NCBI RefSeq assembly: GCF_000247695.1
Contig: NW_004624743.1
Location: forward strand, 10,159,578-10,223,577
DNA length: 64,000 bases
Direction: 5' to 3'
Origin: Heterocephalus glaber
Lineage: Eukaryota > Chordata > Mammalia > Rodentia > Bathyergidae
A model generated the notes under the pieces. The model saw only the letters and a list, made by a program, of their open reading frames with translations. It was not told the origin of the DNA and searched no databases. Positions 11,460 through 23,363 of the stretch are shown one piece after another (the stretch's first letter is position 1; each line of letters opens with the position of its first letter). A program made the position numbers and the translations under genes.

Positions 11460-13780
11460 CTGGTGATGGTGATAAATATGCAAAATGAAAATAAGCCATC
11501 CTTCACTGATGAGCAATAATGAAAATAAGGTGGTAGTTCAATTACCCAATGTTTAGAATTCATATTAAATGTATAACTAACTGCTAACATCACTGATTGC
11601 TTAAACTGCAAAATACTCTTCCTGTTGTCCCTTTCAAAGTGAACAACTTGATGGTTTATAGTGGTAAAAATGTGTTCTAGTCTTTCTAGACATGTCTTTA
11701 AAGACTACGTCAGTTTGAATAGTCTCATGCTATACCACTAGGTACGCTGCGTGTGTGTGAATTGCAGGAATAGTCAAGTCAGATTCATAGAGCGGCTACA
11801 TAGTCATGTCAGCTGGTCTTGGAAGAGCTCACAACATTCTTCTAACATCTTTAAGGCTTGGAAATAGAAATGTAAATAGAGACACAGATGTTGAAGTTTT
11901 TAGTTCACATTTAGTCTTTAGCAGGAAAAGTGTAAGACAGTGGTAAGCATGATAAGCCACACACCATCAGCATGAAGTGTGTTTCCATCAGTGACACCTT
12001 CAGTTGGCATTGTGAGAACCTGCACTGGATTAGCCCACAGACACTCAGGCTCATAAATCATCTGTGCTACATATCTGCCAAGTGAAATTGCTATGCAAAC
12101 AAACGATCTCATTATGCTCTTAAGTTAAATTACAGAGGAAAAGCCGTGAGTTGAGGACAGGAAGGAAGATAGTCAAGTGCTGTATCATCTTTTTGTTCAA
12201 AGAATAGCGAAAACTGGAGGTTTTGACCCTATTGCTTCAGCATAGATAGATAAACAGACAGACAGACAGACAAATTGTTTTGAAAGAAAAAAGAAAAACT
12301 CAATGGGGCTGATTTAAACAAACAGTGACATCATAAAAGGAGTAAGTATCCAGGATAACCCACTGAACCCAAGCTCTGTAAGTGTAGTTGTGCTCAGGGC
12401 CTGTGAGCCCAGGAAGGTTTGGACTGTCCTGTCTTCTGTGCCACACGCTCTCTTCCTCACTGGGCACATGACTGCCCCTACCACCACGCTTCAGATACGC
12501 TCTCATTTCTGTTGGCCCCTTTAGACGCTCATGGAGGTAAAAGGAGTTCAGTGACAGAGGACTGGCCGGGACTTCTGCCCCATCAGATCGGCTGTGGCCA
12601 GCAGAGCAGAGTCACGGAGCACATACCACTGAGGCCACTCTGCTGGTGATGGGGGACGCTATGGGGACCCAGCTTAGGACAGAGCAGCTCATGAGCAGTC
12701 GTACATCCCAAAATGTGCCAACCTTTTTATATTTAAATAAAATTCAAGTGAGATTTGAAATGAGGTAGTCAAAATTAATCTTACTTGTGGGTCACAGAGT
12801 ATTTCTAAAACATTAGTTTTATTACATAGTATTTTCATTCTGTTGTCTAAAAAATAATATGTAATCGGGAAATGCTGTCATTTTGGCACATGTGCGTGAT
12901 TGGGTGCTATTAAGGAGGGATTTATACACCAAAGCTCATGACATTGGGAGTGCCCACTGCTTCATCGAGTATTCAAGAATTCAGCAACACTGCAGAAGCA
13001 CTGTGTGTATAAACCTAACAACCACACTTAGCTCAGCCTGTGTAGAGGTCAGATAGGGGCTGGATGGCACAGAAGTCCGTCATGATGAAACCGATGCCCA
13101 TGTGTATAAAGCAAGCATTTGAAAATGTCCAGTCTGCACAATGATGACCAGCTTGGAAGTCATTTAGCAAAGTGTCCTCTTCTTTGATTCTCCCCTCTGC
13201 CGTACCAGGGGCTCCATGTTACATGGACACGGAGACATGTACTTCATACAGATGATCAGTACTTATATTTTGGAGTTAGATTGTTGTCCTTTACTTTGTG
13301 TGACACTTGACCTGTTCCCTTTATTTAGGCCCACATCCCTCTGCTAAATCTACTTAGAGGGAAAAAACCTCTTTGGATCTAATTAATTTTTATAAAGAAG
13401 TTAGAACAAATTTACATAAGCAACAACTCAAAATATGCTTCATAATTACATATAAGCAGATGTACATAAAGATAAAGAATGCCGACAGCAAATTAAATTC
13501 AGTAACAAAAATCTCCAAGGAACCACACATTTTTATCCTTTCCCTATTTAGCTTAATACTAGTTCCCCGAGGCTAATCCAGTCTAGATAGACTCTTCCTC
13601 AGAAACCCAGTAAATAGCACCCGAAAGCCTTCGCATAAACATGGAACGTACTTATTTTTCACGTAGAAAGGATTTCCATTGTATCTATGTTTGCTCTGGT
13701 CTTAGGCTCTTTTTCCTTTGTCACATCCCAATAGGAGATTTAGGGGAGGTGGTCATATTTTCCAGTGGTGACTATGTATA
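11460..13780. other. Intronic stretch without a recognised gene
   Basis: I see no exon with supported splice sites here. It contains a short (TAGA)/(CAGA) tetranucleotide tract at 12243-12274. Frames on both strands at 12300-12650 are short and overlap each other, and none resembles a known protein. Confidence 0.6.
12243..12274. repeat. (GATA)n-(GACA)n microsatellite
   Basis: A few GATA units are followed by four CAGA units, a simple tetranucleotide repeat. Confidence 0.85.
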
Positions 13781-13789
13781 TAGTCAGCA

Positions 13790-13890
13790 TTTTCCATGTA
13801 ATACTTGGTTTAATCTCTACAGTACCTTGTGCATCAGGAAACTGAGCTCTGGAAATGTTACTTCTCTGAGACTGTCCCCTAATATAATGT
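13790..13890 (-). repeat. MIR-like fragment
   Basis: 'Cttggtttaatctctacagtacc' then 'catcaggaaactgagctctggaaatg' matches the antisense MIR order (aatcctcacaacaacc, then gaggaaactgaggc). It is diverged. From 13900 to 14660 I see nothing I can name. Confidence 0.45.
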
Positions 13891-14673
13891 GTGTATAAAA
13901 TTCACTTACCCTCCCACTCTTTCCATAGTAAAGTGCACAGGAGCCTCAGCTAGTGGATAGATATTAACGACTACTGTATGAAATATGGATGACATGACAC
14001 TTAACGTCATTACTGTGCTAGATGACAATTAAATGCAAGCATTCCTCATGGAATGAGAACACTAGAAGACAATACATATTTTCTCTATTTGCCTGGGTGT
14101 GGGATTTGGGACCAAGTAGTAACCTTTGCAGCCCTCGGTTTCCCTGTTTCCTCTATCTAATCTGTCTCTGCATCGCCCTCACGCTTTACATACCTGCCCC
14201 TTGTGTATTTGTATCTTAATAAGCATAGCGGGTTTAATACATTATATAAACTTAAGATAAACATAAAACAGACCCGTGAGTGCTTGTTGCCTGCTTGTTT
14301 GGGATCCAGGGTTCAGGATGGTAAGTGGCCCCCATCTCTCGCTGCCATATTGCCAGTGGCTCGCTGGTCTCAGATCTAGTAAGCATGCAATAAATATTTG
14401 TCAACTCAATAAGCAAAAAAAGTGAGCGTAAACAGAGAAAGCAGAACAGACCACAAAGCCTAACCCCTCGAGGGGCGGTGGCTTTGTGTGTGGTCCTCTA
14501 TACCTCCCCTGGGACTGAGGCAGAGGGCACCTTCGAGGTGGCACCCCCTTCACCGGAGCAGCACCCAGTACCCTGGATTAATAAAAAGGATGGAAAAGCC
14601 TGGAAACCCAGGCCGTTTCCTTCATTCTCATTGTCACGATGTTGATTTGAATATCACTGCCTGTTTCTTCCAG

Positions 14674-14739
14674 CACGGATCTTCAGAACAATCCCAGACC
14701 ATTATGACTGCGGTTAAAGCAGAGACAATAGAAAGCACA
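14674..14739 (+). other. Candidate cassette exon or pseudoexon, in frame
   Basis: A 66-nt segment is flanked by a strong acceptor (CTGTTTCTTCCAG, ending 14673) and a consensus donor (ACA then GTAAGT, at 14740). Its 22 codons (HGSSEQSQTIMTAVKAETIEST) have no stop and preserve phase 0, so inclusion would keep the ADGRV1 frame. The downstream intron would be only 64 nt, near or below the usual mammalian minimum. The peptide is hydrophilic and would interrupt TM3, so a normal receptor product is unlikely. More likely it is a decoy or pseudoexon, or an exon used only exclusive of the next one. I know of no such exon in the family. Confidence 0.3.
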
Positions 14740-14803
14740 GTAAGTAGGCTGAGTTGGCGTCCTGTGCCATTCACCGGAGCGTGGGTTTTGCTTGCTTCCT
14801 CAG

Positions 14804-14982
14804 TCGGTGAATTTCTGGTACGTGCTGGTTATGAGCGATGAGCACACGGAGCGCCGCTGCCTGCTGTTCCTGCTCCTGGGCTGGGGGCTGCCGGCCCTCG
14901 TGGTGATCCTGCTTATCGTGGTCCTGCGAGGGGTCCACCATCAGAGCATGCCGCAGATCTACGGACTCGTCCACGGAGACCT
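14804..14982 (+). CDS. ADGRV1: ADGRV1 coding exon: end of TM3, intracellular loop 2, TM4, extracellular loop 2
   Basis: This internal exon is 179 nt: 59 complete codons plus the first two bases (CT) of a split Leu codon, so it leaves in phase 2 into a consensus GTGAGT donor. Residues 1-10 ([10 protein letters not shown]) finish TM3, 11-18 (SDEHTERR) are intracellular loop 2, 19-41 are the hydrophobic TM4, and 42-60 ([19 protein letters not shown]) are extracellular loop 2. TM4 has GWGLP at residues 26-30, typical of adhesion-class receptors. The family places the loop-2 cysteine immediately after GDL, that is, at the start of the next exon, which is not in the window. The exon is much richer in GC and CpG than the surrounding intron. 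Reading frame, splice sites and continuity with exon 4011-4127 all agree. Confidence 0.95.
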
Positions 14983-15634
14983 GTGAGTACCCGGGCCGCG
15001 CGCCTACCTGGCCCCTCGGTGCCTTGGCAGCTTGCCTAGCAGCTGGCGGCCGTGGTTGCCTAGGACGCGTCCGGAGACCTCTGCTTCTCTGTTACTGCTT
15101 TGAAAGAGAAGCCGTTGCCTCCCGAGTAGCTTCGATGGGTGCGTTCGTCGGTGCATGAAACGCTACCCCGGGATGGGTCCCAAGCATGACTTGGTCTGTT
15201 AGACTGAGGCAGGCAGCGGCATCCAGCTAAATGCAGGTGCTCTGAGGAGTTGGGTGAAGACTCAGCGAAAAACTGCAAGTGTTTCCGGGGGAAGTAGAGG
15301 GGCCATGAGACCCCCTGGCCGGGAAAAGAGAGGCGGTATCAGAGTGAATGCAGTGTGTACAAAGTGCATGCGAACGCGTCCGGGTCCTCCTTACACGTGC
15401 TTGTTAAAATGACCTCCTGATCTTGAAATCTGACCCTTCGTTAGTCACAGGTAGACGCAGGATGCAGTCCCCCATCTGCTGTCTTGTAACTCTGAGGAGC
15501 ACTCGGCCCTTTTTATGGATCCCATATGCAGAGAAAACAAAGCACAATCTTTGTAATAATGAGGCTTAACCAGCTCTATTGGTCTAATGAAAATAAGAGA
15601 AAAAGTAAAACCCTAAATAGGAAAAAGTACCCTA

Positions 15635-16070
15635 TTCGTCGTTTTTTATTAATACATGTGCATAGTGCATGATGTTTGCAATCCTGTGGGCAGCCGGACG
15701 TGCGCAGAACAACTCAGCCCTTGTTTCATCCTTTCCCCGCCCTCCCTCGGTCTCTGGGTCCCATTCCCCTTTGAGAACAATCTGTCTCCCCACTTCCTAT
15801 TGCTGCTTTTATTTTTCTCTTTACTTATGTTTTGAGTTTCTCATATAAGAGAAATCAGGTGGTATTGAAGCTTGTGTGTCTGATTTATTTCACTTAACTT
15901 TATGGTTTCAAGGTGCACCCATTTTCTTACAAATGACTCGAGTTCATCTTTCTTTATGGCAGAGTAGTACTCCGTGGTATGTAAATACCACATTTTCTTT
16001 CCCCATTCATCTCTCCAAGGACATTTAGGCCACTTCCAAGATTTAGCTATTCATAATCGTATGAGGACAC
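15635..16070 (-). repeat. L1 LINE fragment, 3' UTR and end of ORF2
   Basis: In + orientation it reads 'catataagagaaatcaggtgg', 'cttacaaatgactcgagttcat' and then 'gcagagtagtactccgtgg' and 'ttcccca(t)tcatctctcc'. This is the antisense of the standard L1 ORF2 end and 3' UTR (the 'agtattccatggtgtatatgt' block). It is related to the elements at 29985, 30850, 57940 and 63220. Confidence 0.75.
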
Positions 16071-16149
16071 TATTACTAATTATTTCCCTGCTTATTTTGA
16101 AGATAACAGCTAGTCAAAGTGAAAAAAATCTTTGAAAGGTAAAATACTA

Positions 16150-17280
16150 TGTAAGCAGAAATCATTTCAATGTCATTATTGCTCCTAAGCAGTTGCATAC
16201 ATAATAAGTGTTATTGGTGTATAAAAACATGTTTCACACAGGCAATCACAGACGTAACCCGCAGCGCATTCAGATGAAGGAGACTCCAGACAGCCGCAAG
16301 ACACACACTCAAATGCACAGATGCATGCTGGTATGCTAGTTAGAGTTGCTTTGTCTTTTCATTTTTGTGAGTCAGAAAGATTCTGTCATACTGAGAGAAT
16401 TTTCAGAATCACAATTTTCTAACCTCCCACATTTTACTACCATTATAACTTTTCACGTTTTACTTCACTGCTTTAAATTCTGGGCTGCCCAGATTAAATT
16501 CAGAAAAGTCTGCCTCATTCTTTGTTAGATACTAAGTAGCCATGAGGCGAGGCCTGGTGTCCCACAGCCTGTGTCCTGCATGAGCCCCTTGGCCAAAGGT
16601 TTCTCTGACAGCAGTTGTAGCCTAACACGTGTCCGCCCCGCCTCAGTGAACAGGGCCAGAGGGAAAGATAGGAGTGTTAATTAGAAGAAAGTCTCCTCGC
16701 ACCTCTGAATGGATTGTTACAGGAGAAATAAACCACTATGCAACAATAGCCAAATGAACTAACTCTTAAAATGTTCCTTCTTAAACATTTGCAAGATGTC
16801 CTCTGTTGCCAGCTAAATTATATATATATAAAATAATAATGTATACTAAATTATAATATATTGGTTTTAATATTATTCAATTATTAGATGCAAAGTAACT
16901 AAACTTTGGAAGTATTAGGGACTACTTGTCTCTTTAATTCTCAGAGTATTCCTAAATCATTCCCTGTGAATTCATTCAAAGTTTCAAGGAATTCTGTTTT
17001 TAATATCACTTCAATTGCAGTGTATAAATATAAGTGTAAGAATATAAAGTGGCATATATATATATTAAAATATTGTATACATGCCATTTTCCTGATGGTA
17101 AAGGTACAATTTGTGGTTTTGTGAAATGCATAATAGCGCATCTGCTGTTCACCTGTCAATTTGTAGTTATAGTAAATTTCCTTCCAGTGAAGAGATTTCT
17201 CTAAATCCCTAAGGTATTAATACATGGAAACTGTTATTTTTTAAAAGTTTTTGTCACATTTGAGGTTATACTGCTGTCAT
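16150..17280. other. AT-rich intronic stretch, nothing recognised
   Basis: It contains short TA runs (16819-16830 and near 17057) and short frames on both strands, none resembling a known protein. No structural RNA or complete repeat was recognised. Confidence 0.5.
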
Positions 17281-17295
17281 TTAAAAAAAGATACA

Positions 17296-17386
17296 GGGGG
17301 CCAGGGATTTAGCTCAGCGGCCCCGTGCCTGCCTTGCAGGCACATGGTCCTGAGTTCAATCCCCTGTACCAAAAAGAGAGAGAGAG
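17296..17386 (+). repeat. ID-type tRNA-derived SINE
   Basis: It starts GGGGCCAGGGATTTAGCTCA, has the B box GAGTTCAATCC and ends CTGTACC, followed by an A tail running into a GA repeat. No clear TSD was seen. Confidence 0.9.
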
Positions 17387-17499
17387 TTAGGAAGTGGCCT
17401 CCTTTTGCATCAGCGGAAAACATTGTAAATTCTTTCCCAGTATTCTGGAAGTCTATACGTGGAGCCAGCCAGCCTAAGATTTTCTAAATTACAGATTCA

Positions 17500-18080
17500 T
17501 TTTCTTTCGAACATACAGAACTATCCATATTTTCCATTTCTAATTCTTTGTCAGTTTTGTTTTCTTTTTTCTATGTATTTTTCCATTTCATTTAACAAAT
17601 CATTTTCAATGTCTGTTAAGACCTGTAGTGACGTACCCTTGTTCATTTTTAACATTCATAGAGTGTGTCTTCTCTTGCATCTTTTTCTTTCTTTCTTGAT
17701 CAGTTTTGGTGGGGGCTGATCAGTATCATTCTTTTCCAAAGCCAATTTTTGACATCTTAATATTCTCCATTATATATTTGTTTTCAATTCCATCAATGTC
17801 TTTGGTCCGCTTTTTAAATTTTACTAATTTTAATGTTTGAGCTCTGACTTATTTTCTAATTTCCTGAAATAGATATGTAAATGCTTGACTTTCCACCTTT
17901 TCTAATACATAGCAGTTTGTAATCCCTACTTTAGCTATGTTGCAAGTTTTGAAATACACTATCTTCATGATCACTCAGAAATATTTCCTAATTTTCATTG
18001 TGATTTCTTCTTTTACCTATAAATTTCTTAAAAGTACAATATTTCATCTCCAAACATTTCTGACTTCTCAGCCTATCTTT
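17500..18080 (-). repeat. L1 LINE ORF2 fragment
   Basis: The + strand text 'gtgtcttctcttgcatctttttc', 'cttgatcagttttgg' and 'ccaaagccaatttttgac' is the antisense of L1 ORF2 near the reverse transcriptase (cttgatcagtcttgcta, then aaagaaccaacttttgg). It is full of stops. Confidence 0.65.
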
Positions 18081-18388
18081 TTTTTAACTGATTTTCATTG
18101 ATTTTACTTTGGCCAGAATGCATTGACAACACAACTTAGTTCTTTGAAACCTATTAAGGCATTTTTTGGTCTGTCTCAGGGCTAGCACTGACATGTTCTG
18201 AATTGGAAAAAACAACCCAGTATAAATCTGTCTCTGTGTCTCTCCTCCCACTCCAAGAACTTCAGACACTCAAATATAATTAGTAAAAAATATTTAAGAT
18301 ACCTAGAGATCACTATATAATGCCAGATGCCTCAACATTTTAAATGCCACATGAGACATATCAAACCTTATAAGAAAGACATTTTCTT

Positions 18389-18414
18389 ATATATATATAT
18401 ATATATATATATAT
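18389..18414. repeat. (TA)n microsatellite
   Basis: An uninterrupted TA run. The flanking interval 18420-19390 holds unique intron with a small triplicated TCTTTGGAAG motif near 18730-18768. Confidence 0.93.
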
Positions 18415-19393
18415 GTAAATGATCAAATCCAAATTTAGTAAGACCAATGGATTTTTAAAATCTAGATTTAAATCACTCAATCAGATTTGGAGAAAGACCC
18501 AAAGAGCTATAAAATTTCAAATGTACTTTTTTCCTGTGTGGAAAATCAAAATAGATGCTTATTGACTGTCACAGAGCCAGATGATCCTGTAGGTATACAA
18601 GGAATGATACTCCACATCATAAAAAGAAAGGTCCTACATCTTATAAGGGAATAGTGCTTAACTACAGTAAGGACAGAACCTGCCCTTGAGTGATTGCTGT
18701 TGGAGTTACCTGAAGAAGTTCGTTTATTGAGTCTTTGGAAGTAGACTTCTTTGGAAGTCTTTGGAAGATTGCCTTCTTTACTACTGTAGGTAAACAAAAC
18801 TGCTGAAGACCTTTCCATGAAAAGTGCAAAGGAAAGGGTCAAACTGACTCTTTGACTCAAAGCCAGGATGGAGGGGGAAGGAATGTGGTCCTGAGAACTG
18901 TCCCAGAGAGTATACTATTAATCTGCGACCCCAGTCCTGTGAATACTGAAAGGTAGAGTGAGTGGTAATGAATGTCAGGACTTGCCGAAAAGACGCTGCT
19001 TACCTTCGCCTCAGACTCCTACCCAGAAGTCATCTGGACACCTCAAAAAAATGTCAGGAACAGTAAAAAGTCGTGATAGTGATAAGTTGCCTCCTACCTC
19101 CAAAGCGCTTGTTTTTGCTCATTGTTGCTAATTCATATTAATTAAAATGTATGGAAATCAGCACTTCCTGAGTAATGATTATGTGCAAAAATCTAACTGA
19201 ATTCTCTTCTATAAGCTTAGAATTTTTATCATAATAAAAAGACATTAAGTTTATAAAACATTTAAAAATCATGCCAATTTTTTAGCTTTTCAGTAGTTTA
19301 GTTTCTTAGTATTTCAGCTTCATATTTAACTTTAGATACTTGTGACAAATCCTATTTGGATTATCCTGCTCCTGAACTAAATTACCCATTTTA

Positions 19394-19715
19394 TAAATTT
19401 CTCTGACCTCTGAAAACAGTCTGTGATGGTGGAGCGCTGTACCTGCCAGTGGATGAGCCCACGATGAGCTTGAAGTCCAGGTGCCCTTAGGAGGTGGCCT
19501 GGGTGGAACTGGGTTCTCTCCCTCGCTGGCGCTCCCTTCACCCTGCTTCCTGCTGCCATGAGGCGAGCAGTTCTCCCCCCACCAGGACCCCCTGGCATGC
19601 TGTCCCTCTTGCAGCCAGCGGACTTTGGACCAAAACCTGAGCTGAAATAACCCTTTCCTCCTGAAGGCTGAGGGTACTGAGCATTGTGTCTTAGCAATGA
19701 GGGAAGTGACCAAAC
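19394..19715 (+). repeat. MaLR-like LTR fragment
   Basis: 'Cttcctgctgccatgaggcgagcag', a 'gagctgaaataaccctttcctcc' part and the end 'cttagcaatgagggaagtgacc' follow the 3' half of rodent MaLR LTRs (ctgccatga, aaataaacctttcctcc, cacagcaatgagaaaagtgac). The minus frames over it are repeat artefacts. Confidence 0.55.
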
Positions 19716-20090
19716 CACCAGTCCACTATTCTGCAATTTGGTTTTTATTTACTGAACAGTTTTCTAAATCAGTATGTATATCCATCACATTTTATATCAT
19801 AATCTACTGTCGTATTTTTAAATCAACCCTATTGGTGGAGTTTACACTGTATTTCCACTTTTCCTTACAACAGTGTTGTCATGAATATCCATGTTTTAGT
19901 CCGGTTTACATGACTGCAGGGAAATTCCCAGGCAGGCTAATTTTTTAAAGAAGAGCTCTCTGTGGCTCACAGTTTCAGAGATTCCAGTGCCCGGCTTGGG
20001 GCCAGACGAGCTCTGCCAAGGGCCACCTTGACTGCATGTGTGTGAGGACGAGATCCCGTCCCCAAACTAGACCCAGAAGTCAGATGCACC

Positions 20091-20210
20091 GGCCTGTGCC
20101 CATAGTAACTGTTACTCAGGAGGCTGAGGCAGGAAGAGCACTTGAGCCAGGGGTTTGAGACCAATCTGAGTAACACAAGACCCATCTCAAACTAACAAAC
20201 AAAGAAAAAA
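20091..20210 (+). repeat. B1-like 7SL-derived SINE
   Basis: GTTACTCAGGAGGCTGAGGC then AGGAAGAGCACTTGAGCCAG and 'tttgagaccaatctgagtaacacaagaccc' is the 7SL-derived monomer shared by primate Alu and rodent B1 elements. It ends in an A-rich tail. Confidence 0.85.
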
Positions 20211-20404
20211 TACAGGAAACAGAGTGGGTGGGGGTCCCCAGCCCTAGCATCCCTCCATGGGCGCGTCCTGAGCTGACCTAAGGACTTCCACTGGACCCCA
20301 CCTCTTAAAAGACCCACTACCTCGCAGGACTGTCACCTGGGGACCAGGTCTTCTGCACATGAACCTTTGGGGGCACACTTCCACCCTGTCTGACCACAGC
20401 ACCG

Positions 20405-20438
20405 TGTGTGTGTGTGTGTGTGTGTTTGTGTGTGTGTC
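20405..20438. repeat. (GT)n microsatellite
   Basis: A GT tract with one T interruption. Confidence 0.92.
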
Positions 20439-20699
20439 TTCATACATTCGTGCTCAGATTTTCCATAGCATAAATTTTGAAAGTGGAATGCCACAGTGAA
20501 AAGCTACATATATTATATATTCATTATACACATGCTACATATACTTAGATTCTGTATATCGATATATATACACATATATATTTTTACTTTTTGGAAAAGA
20601 TATTGTCAAAATGTTTTCCATAGAAATTTACACTCAAGCCATAAATTGTGGCAGAGCTTGTTTCCCCACATTCTTTCCCATTTTTGTTTCCATTTCTTC

Positions 20700-20830
20700 A
20701 TTTATTAGCTATGTTTTAATAACTTCATTTGTTAAGTACCAGACACTAGACTAAGTGCATATTCTCATTTATCCTTATACAGCCTTGTGAGTTTGCATAT
20801 CTTTGTGTAGATGTATTTAGCATTTTTATT
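20700..20830 (-). repeat. MIR-like fragment
   Basis: 'Aagtaccagacactagactaagtgcatat' then 'catttatccttatacagccttgtgag' matches the antisense 3' half of MIR (ccaggcactgttctaagc, then aatcctcacaacaaccctgtgag). Nearby AT-rich sequence, 20840-21780, is not otherwise recognised. Confidence 0.6.
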
Positions 20831-21789
20831 TCTGTTTTGAATTGCTTGCTCATCTCCCTGCATTAATTTTTGTCTGCTTATTTTTTCCAATGATTTGAAG
20901 AGTGCTTTTTTCCCTTTTTTTGGAGATAAAGTGAGAGGCTATGTTAAGGCTATTAATTTTTGTCCCTCTTGAATCTTCATTCCTCTATTAATACAGTTTT
21001 CCCCTACCCATTTTAAGGAAATTTACATTTTAATATATAAAGTGAGCCTTTATTGATATCAAATTGTTGCAGAAAATTATTTTAAATACTTTGTGTTGCC
21101 AGTTAAAATTTCCAACTACAATTAATGATATAGTTGATGTGTTGAGAACATTGGAAGTGGTCACTCAGGGTCAAAACAGTGAAAATGCGCCTTATTGCAA
21201 GAACCTCAGTCTATGATTATCCTAATTTATTAACTAGAGGCAGTGTCAGGAAAACTAATGATTACTTTCTAATGCAAAGTGCTAACAACTTAGTCATTTG
21301 GAATACCAAGAGGAATAAAGAATTAGGAAGTAGGTAATTGTAGAACCACAGGCGGTAGGATTGCAATGATCATGACATTTGTGAAGTTGCATTTTGTCTT
21401 GCTTCTTTTCTTTAAAACTTTTGGTCATAAAATTTTTTAAAAACTTGATAAACAGAATGTTTTGCAGTGTGTTAAGGACTCGCCTTTGGAAAACTGAAAA
21501 AGCTCATGCAACCACAGTGTTCCAGTGTGGGTTCTTTACATAAGAATTTCTGTTGTGGGCATCTCTGATGAAAAAGTGGGGCCAGAAATACAGTTGGCTT
21601 ATCCAACAAGCTGTCAGTGCGATGAGAAACCATTCCTGCCTTACGAGGATTTCTGGTAGTTGATTTATGATTGGGTTCCTACTTTGTAGCTTCTCATGAG
21701 AATCTGCCTATTTCTTAAAATAGCCTTCTTTTCTTTCTTATGAAATTGATCAATATCTGTTTTAGAAATTATGGAAGGCAGAGAGGATA

Positions 21790-22210
21790 TAATTTTTAAG
21801 ATAAAAATCAGATCTCTCCTCATCACTCAAACATAATCACTTCTAATCACTGAAGTGTTTCTATTTATGTCTAGATTTCTGTGCTGTAGCTTTACAGTAC
21901 AAAGTTGGGATCACAGTTTTATCGCCTGCTTATTTCACTGAGTCATTCTAATTATCATTAGAATTTCCTTTGCCACTAAGTAGACTTCAGTTTTTTTAAT
22001 AGATTCACAATATCTATCTCATTATAGAATTTATCAAATTTTTGCCATGTTCCAGCATCCAACATTTCAGTTCTCCCTTGAAGAGTCTGAAGTAAATTTG
22101 CCATTTTTCCACATCACAGATTCCTTGAAATGAAATTACTGGATTAAAGCATGACATCTTAACAAATACTGAAACTGTCAAATTGTCGTCCAGAAGGGTT
22201 AAGCATTTTC
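21790..22210 (-). repeat. Probable old LINE fragment
   Basis: 'Cctgcttatttcactgagtcattctaattatcattag' and 'cttgaaatgaaattactggattaaagcatgac' resemble the antisense of old L1 3' sequence (aaattgctgggtcaaagg type). Family not resolved. Confidence 0.4.
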
Positions 22211-22284
22211 GGCCTTAGCAGCACCAAGCACTGGGCAGGTCTTGATGGCTAATTTTATCAGCTTTCTGGTTTTGATAGGTGAAT

Positions 22285-22690
22285 GTGGTATATTTGTTAG
22301 GGTCTCCAGACAAACAGAGCCTGCAGGGTGAGTGTGTGTGTATGTGTGCACATGTGTGTATACAGCGAGATTAATTATAAGGAATTGTCTTGTGCAGTTA
22401 TAGAGACCAACAATTCCTGAGATCTGTAAGCTAAGTCAGCAGCCAGAGATCCAAGAGAGCAGTTGTTTCAGTTTGATCCCAAGGCAAGGATCAAAATTCC
22501 AGCAGGAAGAATTCTGTCTTACGCAGAGGAGAATCTGCCTTTTCTGTTCCATCCGGGCTTCGCCTGATTGGGTAAGGCCCACCCACGTCTAGGGCATCTG
22601 CTTTCTCCAGTCTACACCTTAAATGTAAATCTCAGCAGAAAGCATCCCCCCCAACAGAGTAACCTATGACCAAATGTCTGTCCAGGTGCC
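22285..22690 (-). repeat. Ancient interspersed repeat, family unresolved
   Basis: TTAGGGTCTCCAGACAAACAG, then 'ttataaggaattgtcttgtgcagttatagagacc' and 'ttgggtaaggcccacccacg' follow a common mammalian repeat in antisense (ttagggttctccagagaaacag, then aaggaattggctcacgc, then gatgaggcccacccacat). I recall the pattern but not a sure family name. Confidence 0.55.
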
Positions 22691-23276
22691 TTTGCCCCGC
22701 CCCCATTTCTAATGTTTAAAAAGATCTGCGATGAAGCGGCTGTGCTGCATTTCAAGTTGCCACATGAATTTAACCATCACATGTGGAGATATATTTCTGT
22801 TTTTGTTGCTACTTCTTTAATGAGACCAGGAAGTTTGGACATGTCTTTACATGTTCATTGGTGATCTGTACCTCTCATATAAATTGTTTATATTATTTAT
22901 TCATTTTTCTATCACTTTTATAGTGTTTGATGAAAATATTTCCCACAATATATGATTTACATGTTTAAATCAATAAAATACCTCCATCTTTTTCTATATT
23001 TTTTCTTGTATTAGTTGCATGCTTTGAAAATTCTTTCTTTAATTGTCTTTTTCTTCCTTCATATCAGGGAGGGTTTATATCTCCTGAATTCCAATTAGCT
23101 TATTTCGTGTTCTTGCTACCTAGTACTAGTATCCACACCCATTTCTTTTTTCTTTGTGTTTTACCCTTTCAAATGTTTCCTACTTATTGCTAATTCAATT
23201 TATGCTGCATTTATTTCTTATAGTAGCAAATTTATCATTTGCACTTGATATTGTTCTTTGCATCAAAACTCAGGAT

Positions 23277-23363
23277 GGGCCGGGGATTTAGCTCAGTGGT
23301 GCTGCCACCTGCCTCGCAAGCGGAAGGTCCTGAGTTTGATCCCCCCGGTAACAAAAAAAAAAC
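23277..23363 (+). repeat. ID-type tRNA-derived SINE
   Basis: A near-complete copy: GGGCCGGGGATTTAGCTCAG, B box GAGTTTGATCC and a poly(A) tail. Similar flanks aaaactcagga and aaaccctcagga suggest a diverged TSD. Confidence 0.93.

Larger units (their letters stand above)
4128..14803 (+). other. ADGRV1: ADGRV1 intron between TM3 and TM4 exons
   Basis: This 10,676-nt phase-0 intron joins CTC-GTC-CAG to TCG-GTG-AAT, so TM3 reads through as [11 protein letters not shown]. It is rich in SINEs between 9.6 and 11.5 kb. It also holds an exon-like 66-nt segment at 14674-14739. The acceptor at 14801-14803 follows a good pyrimidine tract (GCTTGCTTCCTCAG). Confidence 0.9.
19955..20440 (-). repeat. MaLR-like LTR, interrupted by a B1-type SINE
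   Basis: 'Ctctgtggctcacagtttcagag' on the left and 'ggggaccaggtcttctgcacatgaacctttgggggcacacttc' split across 20340-20384 on the right are the two ends of an antisense MaLR-type LTR. The B1-like SINE at 20091-20210 sits between them, so the LTR is older. Confidence 0.5.

Noticed and set aside
14488..14841. A 117-codon + frame that includes the pseudoexon and the exon start
   Set aside because: Only the in-frame 66-nt segment has splice-site support, and the rest of the frame upstream is intron. The real exon uses a different frame from this one.
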